Assembly (NCBI GenBank): GCA_032433765.1
Contig: JAVIAB010000059.1
Span: 54,534,402-54,598,401, forward strand
DNA: 64,000 bases
Reading direction: 5' to 3'
From: Megaustenia siamemsis
Taxonomy: Eukaryota > Mollusca > Gastropoda > Stylommatophora > Ariophantidae
Positions 1-10,440 of the stretch are shown piece by piece (positions within the stretch are counted from its first letter, which is position 1; each line of letters starts with the position of its first letter). Made by a program: the position numbers and the translations under genes. The notes beneath the pieces were generated by a model. That model saw only the letters and a list, made by a program, of their open reading frames with translations, was not told the DNA's origin and searched no databases.

Positions 1-290
1 GAGCACATTAGGGTGAAAACTCGCGTGCTATGATGCCGGTTCAAGTCTCGTACTTTACCTTTATCTTTACAAACGACAACAGAGCTATCTAAATAAAAAT
101 CAAAACAGAAGGGTAACACTTAAAACTGTACGATAATTGGGACACAGCATTGATTGCTAGAGCTCTTTCAACATAAACTAAAACACCGCACACAACGATA
201 TCATGGATAAGGGTAACACGAATTAGAGATATTAAATCAACCGACAATACAAGATGACGCTTTGGCACATTGGTAATATCAACATTTCCA

Positions 291-452
291 AGTCTTAAAT
301 GGGTAACGGACTTTTTTCTGGGAAAGTTAAAGCGGCAGGGGCGTAATACCGACCACATTACTCAAAAAATCATGTGCTGAAGGTCTGTAAAAATGATCGT
401 CACTAACAGCATATTCCTTAAACACCATTTGGTGTGATGGGGTACTTTGCTT
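291..452 (+). mobile_element. SINE-A, 3' body only
   Basis: It matches the body of the common tRNA-headed SINE of this window: AAATGGGTAAC, TTTTTTCTGGGAAAGT, GACCACATTAC, AATCATGTGCTGAAGGTCTG, then the tail GATGGGGTACTTTGCTTTT. The tRNA-like head is missing. Confidence 0.75.
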
Positions 453-875
453 TTATTTTACTTATTATCAACATTCGTATATCTACTCAGTAAAACAAAG
501 ATTCCAAATGCAGAAATAGATTGTTAACAAAAACAAGCCATTGAGCTATTATAAAATACTAGGCATTTCTCTTAAGGAGACACCATCACAAAAGAAGGTC
601 ATAAAATTATAATCAATAACATAGGCCCGCACGCAGAGATGCATGTTAGAAAAGCTAAATGATGTTGTTTCGAACGTGTCACGTGATATAATAATGCAAA
701 CATCGATTGTAGAAGCAGATGTTTGAACATTAAACTTTGGTTTTCTGACAGTAGAGAACATATATAAACGTGGTCAAGGTTGAATAGTCAAACATTCATT
801 CATGATTACAGCCTGTCAGTGACAAACATGGTGACACCGATTTATCAAATTCACGAAATTTTTATTCAAATTCAA
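453..875. other. Unassigned AT-rich sequence
   Basis: Nothing recognisable was found. The short open frames here have no motif or splice context. Confidence 0.4.
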
Positions 876-1320
876 GCAGACGCTATGGTTAGTCGAAGGC
901 CCCGGTATCACTGCAAACGAATGGAAATCCATAATTACTCAACCACCCATGCCAGTGGAAACATCCGAATTAAAACTAATCGCAATGAAGGATTCAAACA
1001 AAGTAGGGCAGCTGTAATCCCCATCATAGCAGGTACAGCACACGCCAAAAGACAGAGGGCCTAGCGGCACTGAAAGTGAATGCGACTGAACTATCCTTCA
1101 TCATACGATATCATCATTCATCTTAAGCAATTGGAATATCGAAACACAATCTGGATGAAAAACACAGCTCACAGTGTGCACAGAGCACTAAACTCGGTAG
1201 CTCCGGCAGCAAGCCGGACATGGAATATGAGGAAACTGCAACAAGGAAAAATTTTCAGACTGAGCCTCAATGGTTGCTGCCGCCTATCCACCACATTGAC
1301 CGGAAATCCAAGCAGACCTT
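876..1320 (+). repeat. Interspersed repeat D, full-length copy (about 440 bp)
   Basis: It starts GGTTAGTCGAAGGCCCCGGT and ends near CCACATTGACCGGAAATCC. The same sequence occurs at 15522-15660, 23221-23563 and 32040-32522 (plus) and 24370-24800 (minus). No coding potential or clear terminal inverted repeat was seen. It is probably a non-autonomous element. Confidence 0.75.
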
Positions 1321-1454
1321 TAAAAGCGAACAGTGACAAAATAAATATGTGTTAAGCATTGTTGCATATATTTATTAGCGCACACATGCGAATTAATACA
1401 CCCCCCCCCAGTTCAGCACAATGTATTTAATACGTACGACTATCCCACCCATAA

Positions 1455-1556
1455 CGGTTCACGTAGGCGATCGTGTCCTTCTATAATCTTCTTTCCACAG
1501 TGTATCTTATCAATTCTGTTGTTGACTGGTTTTCCTTGCCATGACACTAAGTTAAC
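1455..1556 (-). mobile_element. LINE-B fragment, 3' part, left of the transposon
   Basis: The minus strand reads HGKENQSTTELIRYTVE and then KDTIAYVNRY. This corresponds to the C-terminal tail RRSTTEMINNC, KLWRDMITYASRPG of other LINE-B copies in the window. It is the continuation of 3670-4012 beyond the inserted transposon. Confidence 0.6.
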
Positions 1557-1558
1557 TA

Positions 1559-1594
1559 AAGCTCGTTTCAAATCACGTGCCCAACTTCAAAACG
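1559..1594 (+). repeat. Left terminal inverted repeat of the 2.1-kb transposon
   Basis: The sequence begins AAGCTCGTTTCAAATCACGT and contains CGTGCCCAACTTC. It pairs with the reverse complement of 3631-3667 with a few mismatches and one small gap. Confidence 0.8.
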
Positions 1595-2005
1595 TTATTA
1601 CTCAGTAACCGTTTGTTAAAAACTGTTGAAATTTTCCAAATGTTATTAGAATGCAAAAGACCCTTTAAATGTATATTTAACAAATATCTTGCAGCTGCAG
1701 TTTTCTTAAAGCGGCGAATTTCTTTGATCTTTGTCAAAATTGTAAATTGTTAACCCCTAAACAATAGAAATTACCGTAGTTGCTGGTCTATGATTAATTT
1801 TCACTAGGTAAAGGCGTGGCCGTAATGGGGAAATAACTGAATATAAAACACCAGGAGAATTATTGTCTTCTCAGTTCGAGGACGGACGATAATATCAAGG
1901 TATACCTGTATGTCCAATTTTCATAGTTGTGTGGTCCTGATAAGGACCGTTTGTTGAACTAGTTTAAGGTAATATAGGGGCCAACATTGTGGGGGCTATA
2001 TACTT

Positions 2006-3282
2006 TCATTCTGAATCAGACGAGTCTAAAAGATTAATAACTGTTTGGGGTTGAACATTCCACAAACCATCATTTTTCCAATATTCCTCTTCCTGTTTTA
2101 AGACGTGGTCTTCACATTTAGCCCAATAATCTGTGTCTATATTTAATAAAGCGAGATTAGCAAGAGTCTTTACATCGCATATTTTGAATGTTGTATTTTC
2201 ATCTGCCACTTGTCCTTTTAATTTTGCCCAGATTAGTTCCATTAGATTTAAATGAGCATGGTAAGGTGGCAGCCTCAAACTTAATTGACCGTGCTCTTGG
2301 ATAATCTTATCTATTTGAAAAATCTTTGTCCTTTGTTTTTGCTTTACTAGAGATAGTAATTCAGGTTTTAAGTACATGTTATTAAATTGTATGTGCTCCT
2401 TTGTGAGCCATATCTTAATATCATCTTTTGTACTGGATGACGTCGGGACTTTATCTTCAAGTGCAACAATGTTGTGGTACGCTGCATTGTCCATTATTAG
2501 GCAAGATGGTCGATCTAGTGATGGGAGAACAGAATTTTCAATCCAATGTCTAAATATGTGACCATTCATCTCAGAGTGATAATCCCGATTTTCTATGGAT
2601 TTTGAAAGAAAAATGAGCTCTGCATTCTGTATTAGTCCATGTTGTCGACTACCTGCATGAGCAATTATCAAGCGCTGTCTTTTGCTGCTAAGTATTAATC
2701 TCTTAATCTTTCCATCTGATGACTGCCATTCCCTTTGGTTAGTGTGGTGAGCATTGATCCATGTTTCATCCAAGTACACAATATCATAACCTTGCTTGCG
2801 CACCTCTTCTACTTCACGTAAGTACTTGCTTCTCATGACTACTATATGTGGCTTCTCACAGATGATGTTTCGTCCATTGGAATACTTTCTGAATGTAAAG
2901 CCTGCAGCTCTCACATTCCTCCATAATGTAGACTTTGATATTTCAATACTGTTGTTCTTTTTCAGCGATACTTTTAATTTTCTTATTGTAACAGTTTCAC
3001 TCATACCCAACATTTTGCGAATTTCACTTCTAATAAGTTCACTGTCGAAATTATCCAACATTTTTGCTCTTCCTTGTGATTTTGTATATTTTGAACATTG
3101 ACGGTCACGTGCTTGAATCCAGCGATTAAATGACCGTTTAGATAATTCCAAATGTGTCTTGTCCTATTCTCAGGGTTTTCTAAAGAATGAAATAATCTTT
3201 CTCGTTTAGCCTCTTTGCAAAAATAGTCATACATTTTTATTGCGATGTTTTGTAAACTGCAGAATTTCATTTTAAGACTCAT
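2006..3282 (-). pseudogene. IS630/Tc1-mariner DDE transposase, one frameshift (DD83E)
   Basis: A 381-residue open frame (3151-2006) carries the catalytic triad of the superfamily: YLDETW, IMDNAAYH and LMELIWAKLK. By count, 83 residues separate the second Asp from the Glu, far more than the usual 34-41 of Tc1/mariner. The length resembles the DD82E (Sailor) group described from invertebrates. The Asn-Pro normally before the Glu reads Asn-Leu. An N-terminal helix-turn-helix segment (ELSKRSFNRW) is present. The first open codon is TTG, not ATG. The true N terminus appears to lie in another frame starting at 3282 (MSLKMKFCSLQNIAIKMYDY), so a single indel near 3155-3170 has broken the gene. It would bind the terminal repeats and cut and paste the element. 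It is probably inactive now. Confidence 0.85.
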
Positions 3283-3630
3283 GATAAATGTTATCGTTCC
3301 ACGTCTCCACCTATGAATGAACGGAAATGGAACACACAATTTTTCGTGTTTTTTACAAGTGTCTAATTGTGTCAAAAAACCACGGTGAAAGCGTGAAAAC
3401 ACGTCAATTTTACCGTGTATGGATTTTTACTCGCTATTTTTAACTTAAAATACTGTAAACATTAAGTTTTGACTACATCAATGGGTCGTTATAAATTTAT
3501 ATAAATCAAATAAGCAACAATAATAACCAAATGTTTTTTTTTAATGAAATTAATTCACTGTTGGGTTCTAATCATTATAACTTTACATGCAAGTTTTGAA
3601 CAACTTACAACAAGCGGTTAAAAAGCTATC

Positions 3631-3667
3631 GATTTTAAAAGTTGGGCACGAGTTATGAAACAAGCTA
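3631..3667 (-). repeat. Right terminal inverted repeat of the 2.1-kb transposon
   Basis: The reverse complement begins TAGCTTGTTTCATAACTCGT and continues GCCCAACTTT, matching the left end. TA follows at 3668-3669. Confidence 0.8.
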
Positions 3668-3669
3668 TA

Positions 3670-4012
3670 GTATTTTCTCTCTTTGTCGTCCGCGATCTCT
3701 ATTTTCTTTTATTTTGCCAGTTGTAACCAAGTATTCCAACTTTCCTCTTCTCATGATGCCTGTAAAAAAAAATGTTGGTTGTTTCTTTCTGATGTTTTTT
3801 AAGAGCTCCCTTTTTGCGTTAGCCTCTTTGAAAATTTCCTCATTGGTCTTTTTAGCTGGCCAGAGAACTTTCAACATTCTTCTGAGAAATCCCATCTCTG
3901 TGGCCTCTAATCGTCTTTTAATTTGTTTGTCTACTGTCCATGATTCGCTTTCATAAGTCAGAATTGGTTCTATATAGCACAGATGAACTCTCATTCTCAC
4001 TTCTATTGACAT
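3670..4012 (-). mobile_element. LINE-B fragment (RT C-terminal tail), right of the transposon
   Basis: An open 115-residue frame reads IEPILTYESESWTVDKQIKR, then FLRRMLKVLWPAKKTNEEIF and GRQREKIL. This is the typical tail downstream of reverse transcriptase in non-LTR elements (LTYGCESWTI, RRGKLEYLVTTGK). It is interrupted at its 3' side by the Tc1/mariner element. Confidence 0.8.
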
Positions 4013-4489
4013 ATACTTGTACGTTCGACTATAGTGTACAGACAGTTAAATAACTATAGGAGCAACAGTAAACATGGCAAAAGTGAGAACATTGACAAAT
4101 AAATTAATATAATATTATTGACAAATATATTTTTAAAATGATGGTTGCAGCTTTACTGTGCAAAATTATACTGCAATCTGATTTTATTATCAGAGCCTTT
4201 ACAAAGACAACACAAAAACGCTAATATATTTGAGAGAAAAAAAAGGATTTGTAACGACAGTTTTAAATCGCTTAAATTTATCAAGAGAACTAGCGAGAAA
4301 GTAGTGGACGTCACGAAATTAAATCAGAGAAGATAATCACGTGATAGGCTACGCTGATGTCGCCCCTAGCATTTAGTATCAAACACAGGATATTGATATG
4401 GCGGACTGCAATAGATACCCTGATTTTTCTGACTGCTTAAGAAGTTGCATGCCGTCCACCCTATAGGTAATGCAATACTAGATCTACTA
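4013..4489. other. Unassigned sequence
   Basis: No gene, RNA or repeat match within the window was seen. Confidence 0.4.
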
Positions 4490-5415
4490 TAGCCACAGAT
4501 CTGCAGACATTAGGGACTACGCAGTTTTCATGTCATCCAGTCTATCTTCAGCCACAGGCCACTTGGAGGTTAGATCAGGCGTAAGACAGGGGTGCGTACT
4601 ACCCCCCCCCCAATCTGTTTATTACATACATGGACTATCTATTCAAGTTAGTCAACCCATCATAGACAGGGAAGATCAACGAGCTTTTATTTGCAGACGA
4701 CCAGGCTTAATACATGCAGAAATAGAAGACCTACAAGAAAACTTAAATACTCAACCGCACAGGAACAAAATACAACATGAAAATTAACATCAACAAAATA
4801 GAAATCATTAATATCGCAAAAGAGAAACAGAATATCAACATAACTATAGAAGGCAGTCAACTAAAACAGGTAGAGGAATTCAAATACCTAGGAATTCTAG
4901 TGACAAACTACAAATCACAAACAGCAGAGATAGACGAAAGATGCAACAAAGTTTGTTAAATCATTGGACATCTCTTACCACTATTGTCCAACAGGGAAAT
5001 AACTCTAGAGGCAAAACGGCAACCCTACAATATAACCTTCATCCCTACGTTGTGCTACCAATGCCAGCCATGGGCCCTAAATGCAAGAACAATAAGAAAA
5101 ATAACTTCTACTGAGGTTAAGTGTGTTAGACGAATAAAAACAAAACAGTCTGAGAAACAAGATCAGAAATGAAGAACTAAGAAAAAAGCTAGGAATAACT
5201 AAAATGCAGAGTGATCAAAATACAACACAACGAGCCCTCAATAAACGTTGCGAGAACCCAACGGTCGACCACGAAAAAGATGGATCGACGGAATATTAGT
5301 ATCAGAAAACATAACAGTAGCAGAAGCGAACAGAAGAGCAAAAGACCGCAAATCTCCCCTCGACGCTGAAAGGCAAACGAGGAAGGAAAGAAGAAGAAAA
5401 AAAGAAAGCCAGTCT
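4490..5415 (+). mobile_element. LINE-C reverse transcriptase relic
   Basis: Three frames in succession carry RT remnants. The first is LEVRSGVRQGCVLPP (the GVRQGC.LSP motif). Next is EFKYLGILVTNYKSQTAEI. The last is a C-terminal tail with TLCYQCQPWALNARTIRKIT and RPRKRWIDGILVSENITVAE. It ends in a GAAGAAGAAAAAAAG tail. Frameshifts and a cytosine run at about 4600 break it. The YADD box has decayed (it reads CRRPG). Confidence 0.85.
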
Positions 5416-6004
5416 ATTTTAATACAGACTGTTACCACCAGGGAGACGAAATGAGATCTTGATCAGCTGTGGATCGCTGGCCTTGTCGTGATAGGCTGCT
5501 TATGTGTGTCCTTGGTTATACAATTATATAAGAGCAGAAGAAAATCACAAAAGAGATGTAAGGAAGATTTATAAACGTGAGAATTAAAGAAATGAATGTA
5601 GATGATACCTTGTTGAGAAATGAAGCCTATCAGAACATTCTAAAGGACGAGGTTTGATCTTGGGATCGCCACTACAGTAGAATCTTATTTCAATGTTCTC
5701 ACTGGTGGTTCTACCAAGAAATAGCAGTTTTTGAAATTATGTATAGCTCCTCTGACGAGTTATAGTCGATTTGCTTTAGAAGAGTGTTTGGTAGTCCTTA
5801 CGAATTATAGGTAGTAATTATGCGCTTATCATAAGACTACTGTATTTTTAAAATGTTAAATTGTCTTGATAAATTAATCAATGATATTAATATACCAGTA
5901 AAGATATGCATTTAATAGAATAACACTCTTAATGACAAATGTCTGTGCCACGAAACTTGAATGAATGTCGCAACAACAAAACATTATACCGCGATTACGT
6001 TATC
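5416..6004. other. Unassigned AT-rich sequence
   Basis: No recognisable feature. Confidence 0.4.
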
Positions 6005-6380
6005 TGTCTATTGACCTTTCGAGCCGTAGACGGCGCATAGGACATAGACCCAGATACTCCTTCTCTTCTCTAAATTTTTATTCTAGCAGTTTTCAATCCT
6101 TCTAAAGATCTTTTTATTAAATCTCGCCATTTGTCTCTGTTCTATGCAAGCAACTCTATCTCATTGAGGGAGCTGATTCCTGCTGCTCTTGTCTCTCTCA
6201 TCAATGTTCTTCTCAGTGTCTCTCTGGGCCGGCCTCTTTTCCTCTTACCTGTTGTTTCCTCCATGAGAGCTTGCTTTTTTATTTGGTTATTATCTCTCCT
6301 CATCACATGTCCAACATAGGACCATCGTCTTTTCTTGATTACTGAAGATATTAGTGGTTGATTGGCGACTGGTGACGTTA
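6005..6380 (-). mobile_element. LINE-A 3' end, 5'-truncated
   Basis: Plus-strand start CTATTGACCTTTCGAGCCG is the reverse complement of the LINE-A 3' terminus. The minus strand encodes the tail with GRPRE-type and EINELLA-like residues found intact at 12207-12557. It ends abruptly at about 6380. Confidence 0.8.
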
Positions 6381-6739
6381 TATAGCGATCAATTTAATAT
6401 ATCAACAAAGCAGGCTATATGAGGTCACTATCCAAAGTGAATGATCTATTACTGTGACATCTTATTATCTTTTTATAGCACGATATATTCTCCTGCTTTT
6501 CCATAATCTTTAACCAATTCAGCATCCGACAATATTTCATCTGATTAGATCTGCTAAGAAATCTAAAAATGTGATTGAAATCTAGTGTTACAGAATACCG
6601 CGGACAGAGTCGAGAACAAACATGTTCAATTGGCAACCACTTCAGTTATAATATTCCAGAGAACTGATTGCTGATGAGCATAAAGACAGTAAAAATAATA
6701 ATATACTGGTCATATAAAACGGCATGCGACCTCTATAAA

Positions 6740-7180
6740 TTACCATATTGATGAGAATGTACCTGATAGATAAGAGAGATGGATACCACGAAAAAGGTAG
6801 TAAGTAAAGTACCCCCGTCACGCCAAGTCGCGTCTAGGGAATATGGTTTAGTGACCATACATTTTACAGACTTTCAGCACATGATTTTTGGGGTAATGTG
6901 GTCGGTATTACGCCCGTGCCGCTTTACTTTCCCAGAAAAAAATCAGGTACCCATTTAAAGCTGGGTGAACCCGGAAGCCGTCGGTTGGGATCGAACCCTA
7001 CCTCTTGTCCTTTCTAGACCAGTTCACTAACCACTGAGCTATTGCAGCTCCCTCCGAAAAAGGTGGGTGCAAGGAATCACAGACGATCTGAGCATGAATG
7101 CAGAAGTCGCTGGGCACATACCGCGGTGGAGAGAGATACTTTTAGAGTAACTATCACAGAAACCGAGATTAAACATGGGC
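6740..7180 (+). mobile_element. LINE tail fragment interrupted by SINE-A
   Basis: Removing the SINE at 6799-7054 and one duplicated 10-mer gives plus-strand coding RWIPRKRWVQGITDDLSMNA and then RWREILLE. This is the C-terminal tail common to non-LTR elements (GRPRKRW...ITDDL). The rest is decayed. Confidence 0.65.
6799..7054 (-). mobile_element. SINE-A, full length, with 10-bp target duplication
   Basis: The tRNA-like head is at the right end: GAGCTGCAATAGCTCAGTGG (A box) and GGTTCGATCCC (B box). The body and the tail ending at GTACTTTACTTACT follow. CGAAAAAGGT occurs at 6789-6798 and 7055-7064 as the target-site duplication. Confidence 0.9.
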
Positions 7181-7440
7181 AGGTTCGGTGATGACCTGTT
7201 TATAAGTTCAGCGGCTATGTTGTGGTAAGGGTTTCACACCAGGCACCATGTCTTTGCCTGATTTCACGGCAGACGAAATTGAGTACCTAAGTCTATCAGA
7301 GACACACTATAAAACGTATGCTTCATGCTGTAGGTGGCGCCAGTAGCGTAGTCATTACGCACTGGTTTAACAATACGAGATAGCCTTGTGAATGAGGGTT
7401 CAACGCAGCTTAGCGCTCTCCAATTAATCCAGCTGATACA

Positions 7441-7745
7441 GGAATGGGTACCTGAGTCACAATGTTGGGGAGAAAGTGGTGACAGTGATAAAGGAATGGG
7501 TACCTGACTCACAATGTTGGGGAGAAAGTGGTGACAGTGATAAAGGAATAGGTACCTGACTCACAATGTTGGGGAGAAAGTGGTGACAATGATAAAGGAA
7601 TGGGTACCTGACTCACAATGTTGGGGAGAAAGTGGTGACAGTGATAAATGAATAGGTACCTGACTCACAGTGCTGGGGATAAAGTAGTGACTGTGAGGAA
7701 GGAATGAGTATTTGAGTTACATTGTTTGAGAGGAAAGTAGTGACA
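7441..7745. repeat. Minisatellite, 52-bp unit, about 5.8 copies
   Basis: GGTACCTGA recurs at exact 52-base steps (7447, 7499, 7551, 7603, 7655). The right-hand unit is degenerate. Confidence 0.9.
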
Positions 7746-8352
7746 GTGAGAATGAGAGTTGACTTTTTCACTTCCATTTTTGCTGTGGCCTTAGTATGGT
7801 GATGTTATATATTTTACCACCCTACAACAGAATATGTCATCAGACTTGTTTTATCAGACTTGTTTTATCAGACTGTTTTGTGTAGACAAGAATCTCTTCT
7901 ATGATATACACAACATACGGCGAGTTCTCAAGTTTAAATGTATCAGGAGAACGACGTTTGGTGGCTCCACTCACCAGCATGAGGATGATGATGATGAATG
8001 GACATCTTGGAGGCTGACAACAGTAAGCTATCCTGGCATCATCATCATCATCAGGTCACATATCCTTCCAGAATGTTGCATTCACCACATCCTTCTGAAA
8101 GAATCTTGTCTCTAGCCAGGTCTCCCACTTCTTCTGTTGTCATAATAAAGGTCTCACTGATGTCTTGAGTTTATGAGCCAGTTCTTTTTAATGTTTAAGT
8201 CTTTATATCTTCATTGTCGTTTTTCATTATTGAAGGTATTTTAAGGATTTTTCTTCAGCATTTTATTTTAAATGAATCAATTTTCCTCTTTGCTATTTGT
8301 GAGATTGTCCATGATACACAACCATATTTTTGCTATCGGTAAGATACATGTC
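7746..8352. other. Unassigned intergenic sequence
   Basis: It contains a threefold TATCAGACTTGTTT repeat at about 7840-7875 and ATC/GAT runs, with no supported gene. Confidence 0.4.
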
Positions 8353-9235
8353 CTCAATCATCATCAAGTACCGGGCCTGCTGACATAGGTGATCATGTCT
8401 TTCCACAACTTTCTATCTCGACAGTTATTTATCATTTCTATTGTTGATCTTCTGCCAAGCCATTCTCTTAAGCTGTCTGGTATCTTTTCTCTTTGCTTCC
8501 CTCTATCTCTTTGCCCCTCAAATTTTCCCAGTAGTTACAATATATTTCAGCTGTTCTCTTCTCATTACATGACCAAAAAATGATGATTGTTACTTTCTAA
8601 TATTGGAAATTAACTCTCTTTTTGCGTTGGCCTCATTCAGAATGTTTTCATTACTCTTCTTAGCTGTCCATAGTATTCTCAACAATCTTCTGTAAAACTA
8701 CATTTCTACAGACCACAGTAATTTTCTTGTCTGTTGTCCTATTGTCCATGATTCACATCCATATGTTAAGACTGGCTCTACATAACATTTAAGAACTCTT
8801 TTTCTTGTTTCTATTGTCAAAAATGGATTACATAGTATCTTCCTAATATTTTTTAAAGCTGCTTTTGCCTGAGCCATTCTGCATCTCACCTCTTTTGTAC
8901 ATCTTCCGTCTGAGGTTAACAAAGTTCCCAAATATTTAAATTCATTTACCTGTTTTAATATTGTTCCACTTGTCTTTATTTTGCACTGAAGTGATGTCTT
9001 TTTCTTTGTTGTTACCATTATTTTTATGTTTTTTTTTGCTATTATGGCTGAGTCCTTTATTTTTGCTTTCTTTCACTATAATGTCTAACATTTCTTGTAA
9101 CTCATTTTCACTCTTAGCGATTAAGACTGTATCATCAGCATACCTTAGATTTAGCATATAGTAGACTTGATTATTCGGGAGGGGATTAACTTGGAAGTAG
9201 ATTATCCAGCAGACCTTAATCAAAAACTTCAAAAT
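8353..9235 (-). mobile_element. LINE-B reverse transcriptase fragment with 3' end
   Basis: The minus strand carries LRYADDTVLIAKSENELQEM, the RT catalytic box A/YADD. In an overlapping frame it then carries VNEFKYLGTLLTSDGRCTKE and LTYGCESWTIGQQTRKLL. The 3' end has a GAT-repeat tail (CATCATCAAGTACC at 8353 on plus). Frameshifts and a truncated 5' end mark it as dead. Confidence 0.88.
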
Positions 9236-9487
9236 TAAAAAAAATTAAAAAATTTCTTAATTTTCAAATAAATTTATCAAACTGAAACAAATCTATGAGC
9301 TCTTCTAGATGACCCAGAACACCAAGAAGACAGAAACTGAACGGATAAATTAATCGTTAGAAATCTACGCAGCAACATTTGTCAAAAGGTTAATGAAAAG
9401 ACAAAGCAAAAGAGTTCATTGCCTTATATCAAGCAGTAATAAATTAAGTAAGCACTAACTGTTTAAATACTATACCTACTCTTTCAG

Positions 9488-9490
9488 TTT

Positions 9491-9536
<46 letters not shown>

Positions 9537-9537
9537 C
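9488..9537. repeat. TA microsatellite plus T run
   Basis: About 16 TA units run directly into a T run, which is the tail of the adjacent SINE-B. Confidence 0.9.
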
Positions 9538-9857
9538 GTTCGCCAGCTTTGACCTGTGATGAAGTCCCTAGAGACTAGGAACTGAATTTTGCATGTTAAT
9601 CTATTTTTTTCCCAGGCGGCTGTGTGCACAGGGGTCCCTCAACGCACAGGCAGATAACTCCATCTTCAGAGGTACTCATATTTTTTCCATCTGTGAGTAA
9701 TTGACGTTCCAAGCTGGGCCTCGCTGCTGAGACCAGGGGTGGTTGCCACAGAGAGAAATCATAAATAAAAATCCCAACTGGTGCAGCTGGGATTTGAACT
9801 CATAACCTCTCTGTCTCAAGGCCGGCGTCTTGCCTCGAGACAAACCAGTCCCCCATT
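9523..9857 (-). mobile_element. SINE-B, full length
   Basis: The tRNA-like head is at the right end (minus): GACTGGTTTGTCTCGAGGCA, then GAGTTCAAATCCC (B box). A body follows with CAGCGAGGCCCAGCTTGG and CCTGTGCGTTGAGGGACCCC, then a poly-A tail (poly-T on plus). Copies at 14038-14352 and 55494-55568. Confidence 0.85.
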
Positions 9858-10139
9858 TCCTATATATAATGGTTTAACTGGGATTTTTGTTATCTAGTGT
9901 TATCTTTCTGTTATCTAATTTCCCATTTCCCATTCATTCTGGATAATTAAGAGATTACTATAACAATATTCCATGCTCGATGCAGGCAGGTTATTTCTTT
10001 TTTCCACTATTGTTAATTTGGTAAACATTGATTTAGAATCTTTTATTCTGTCAAAAGCAAGAGAGTGGAGTATTTCATTTTTTTCCAATGAGATTGTTTA
10101 TGCTAAATAAATAAGAGTATTAACGTTATCTCATGTTAA

Positions 10140-10434
10140 CTCTTTCCATACGGAAGCTTTTATCGATGCACCGGAAGAGATTTCACAGACAAAATTTTTC
10201 ATGATTTTAAGAATCAATCTACATATTTATATTTATCTAACATATTATATATGAATTTTTAGATAATTGAACAAGGAATTAGATTACACTGATACCAAGA
10301 TGATACAAGATATGTAAAAAGAATATGGTTTGATGACGGTTCACGCTAATCAAATTGAGAGTGGTAAACTATGCATAAAAACGTATGTGGCCGAAATCAG
10401 CATGGCGCAAAGTGCGGGGAAACGTACAGAAAGG
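10140..10434. mobile_element. MITE E, uninterrupted copy (TTAA-flanked)
   Basis: The termini are inverted repeats: CTCTTTCCATACGG at the left and CGTACAGAAAGGG at the right. TTAA flanks the left at 10136-10139 and a decayed GTAA flanks the right. There is no coding capacity. TTAA targeting suggests mobilisation by a piggyBac-type transposase. Confidence 0.75.
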
Positions 10435-10440
10435 GTAATG

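Larger units (their letters stand above)
1559..3667 (-). mobile_element. Tc1/mariner-IS630 type DNA transposon, near complete (2.1 kb)
   Basis: The element is bounded by inverted repeats of about 35 bases. Left and right ends share GTTTCA, then CGTGCCCAACTT, then AAAA.CG. It is flanked by TA at 1557-1558 and 3668-3669, the expected target duplication. One transposase gene, broken only by a frameshift near its 5' end, fills the interior. The element sits inside a LINE-B copy whose two halves (1455-1556 and 3670-4012) resume coding similarity on either side. Confidence 0.85.

Noticed and set aside
30..60. tRNA-like B box GGTTCAAGTC at the left edge
   Set aside because: No A box, acceptor stem or family match is visible in the few bases available.
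780..1355. Two consecutive plus frames of 94 and 91 codons as a gene
   Set aside because: Most of this region is repeat D, which recurs with stops in other copies.
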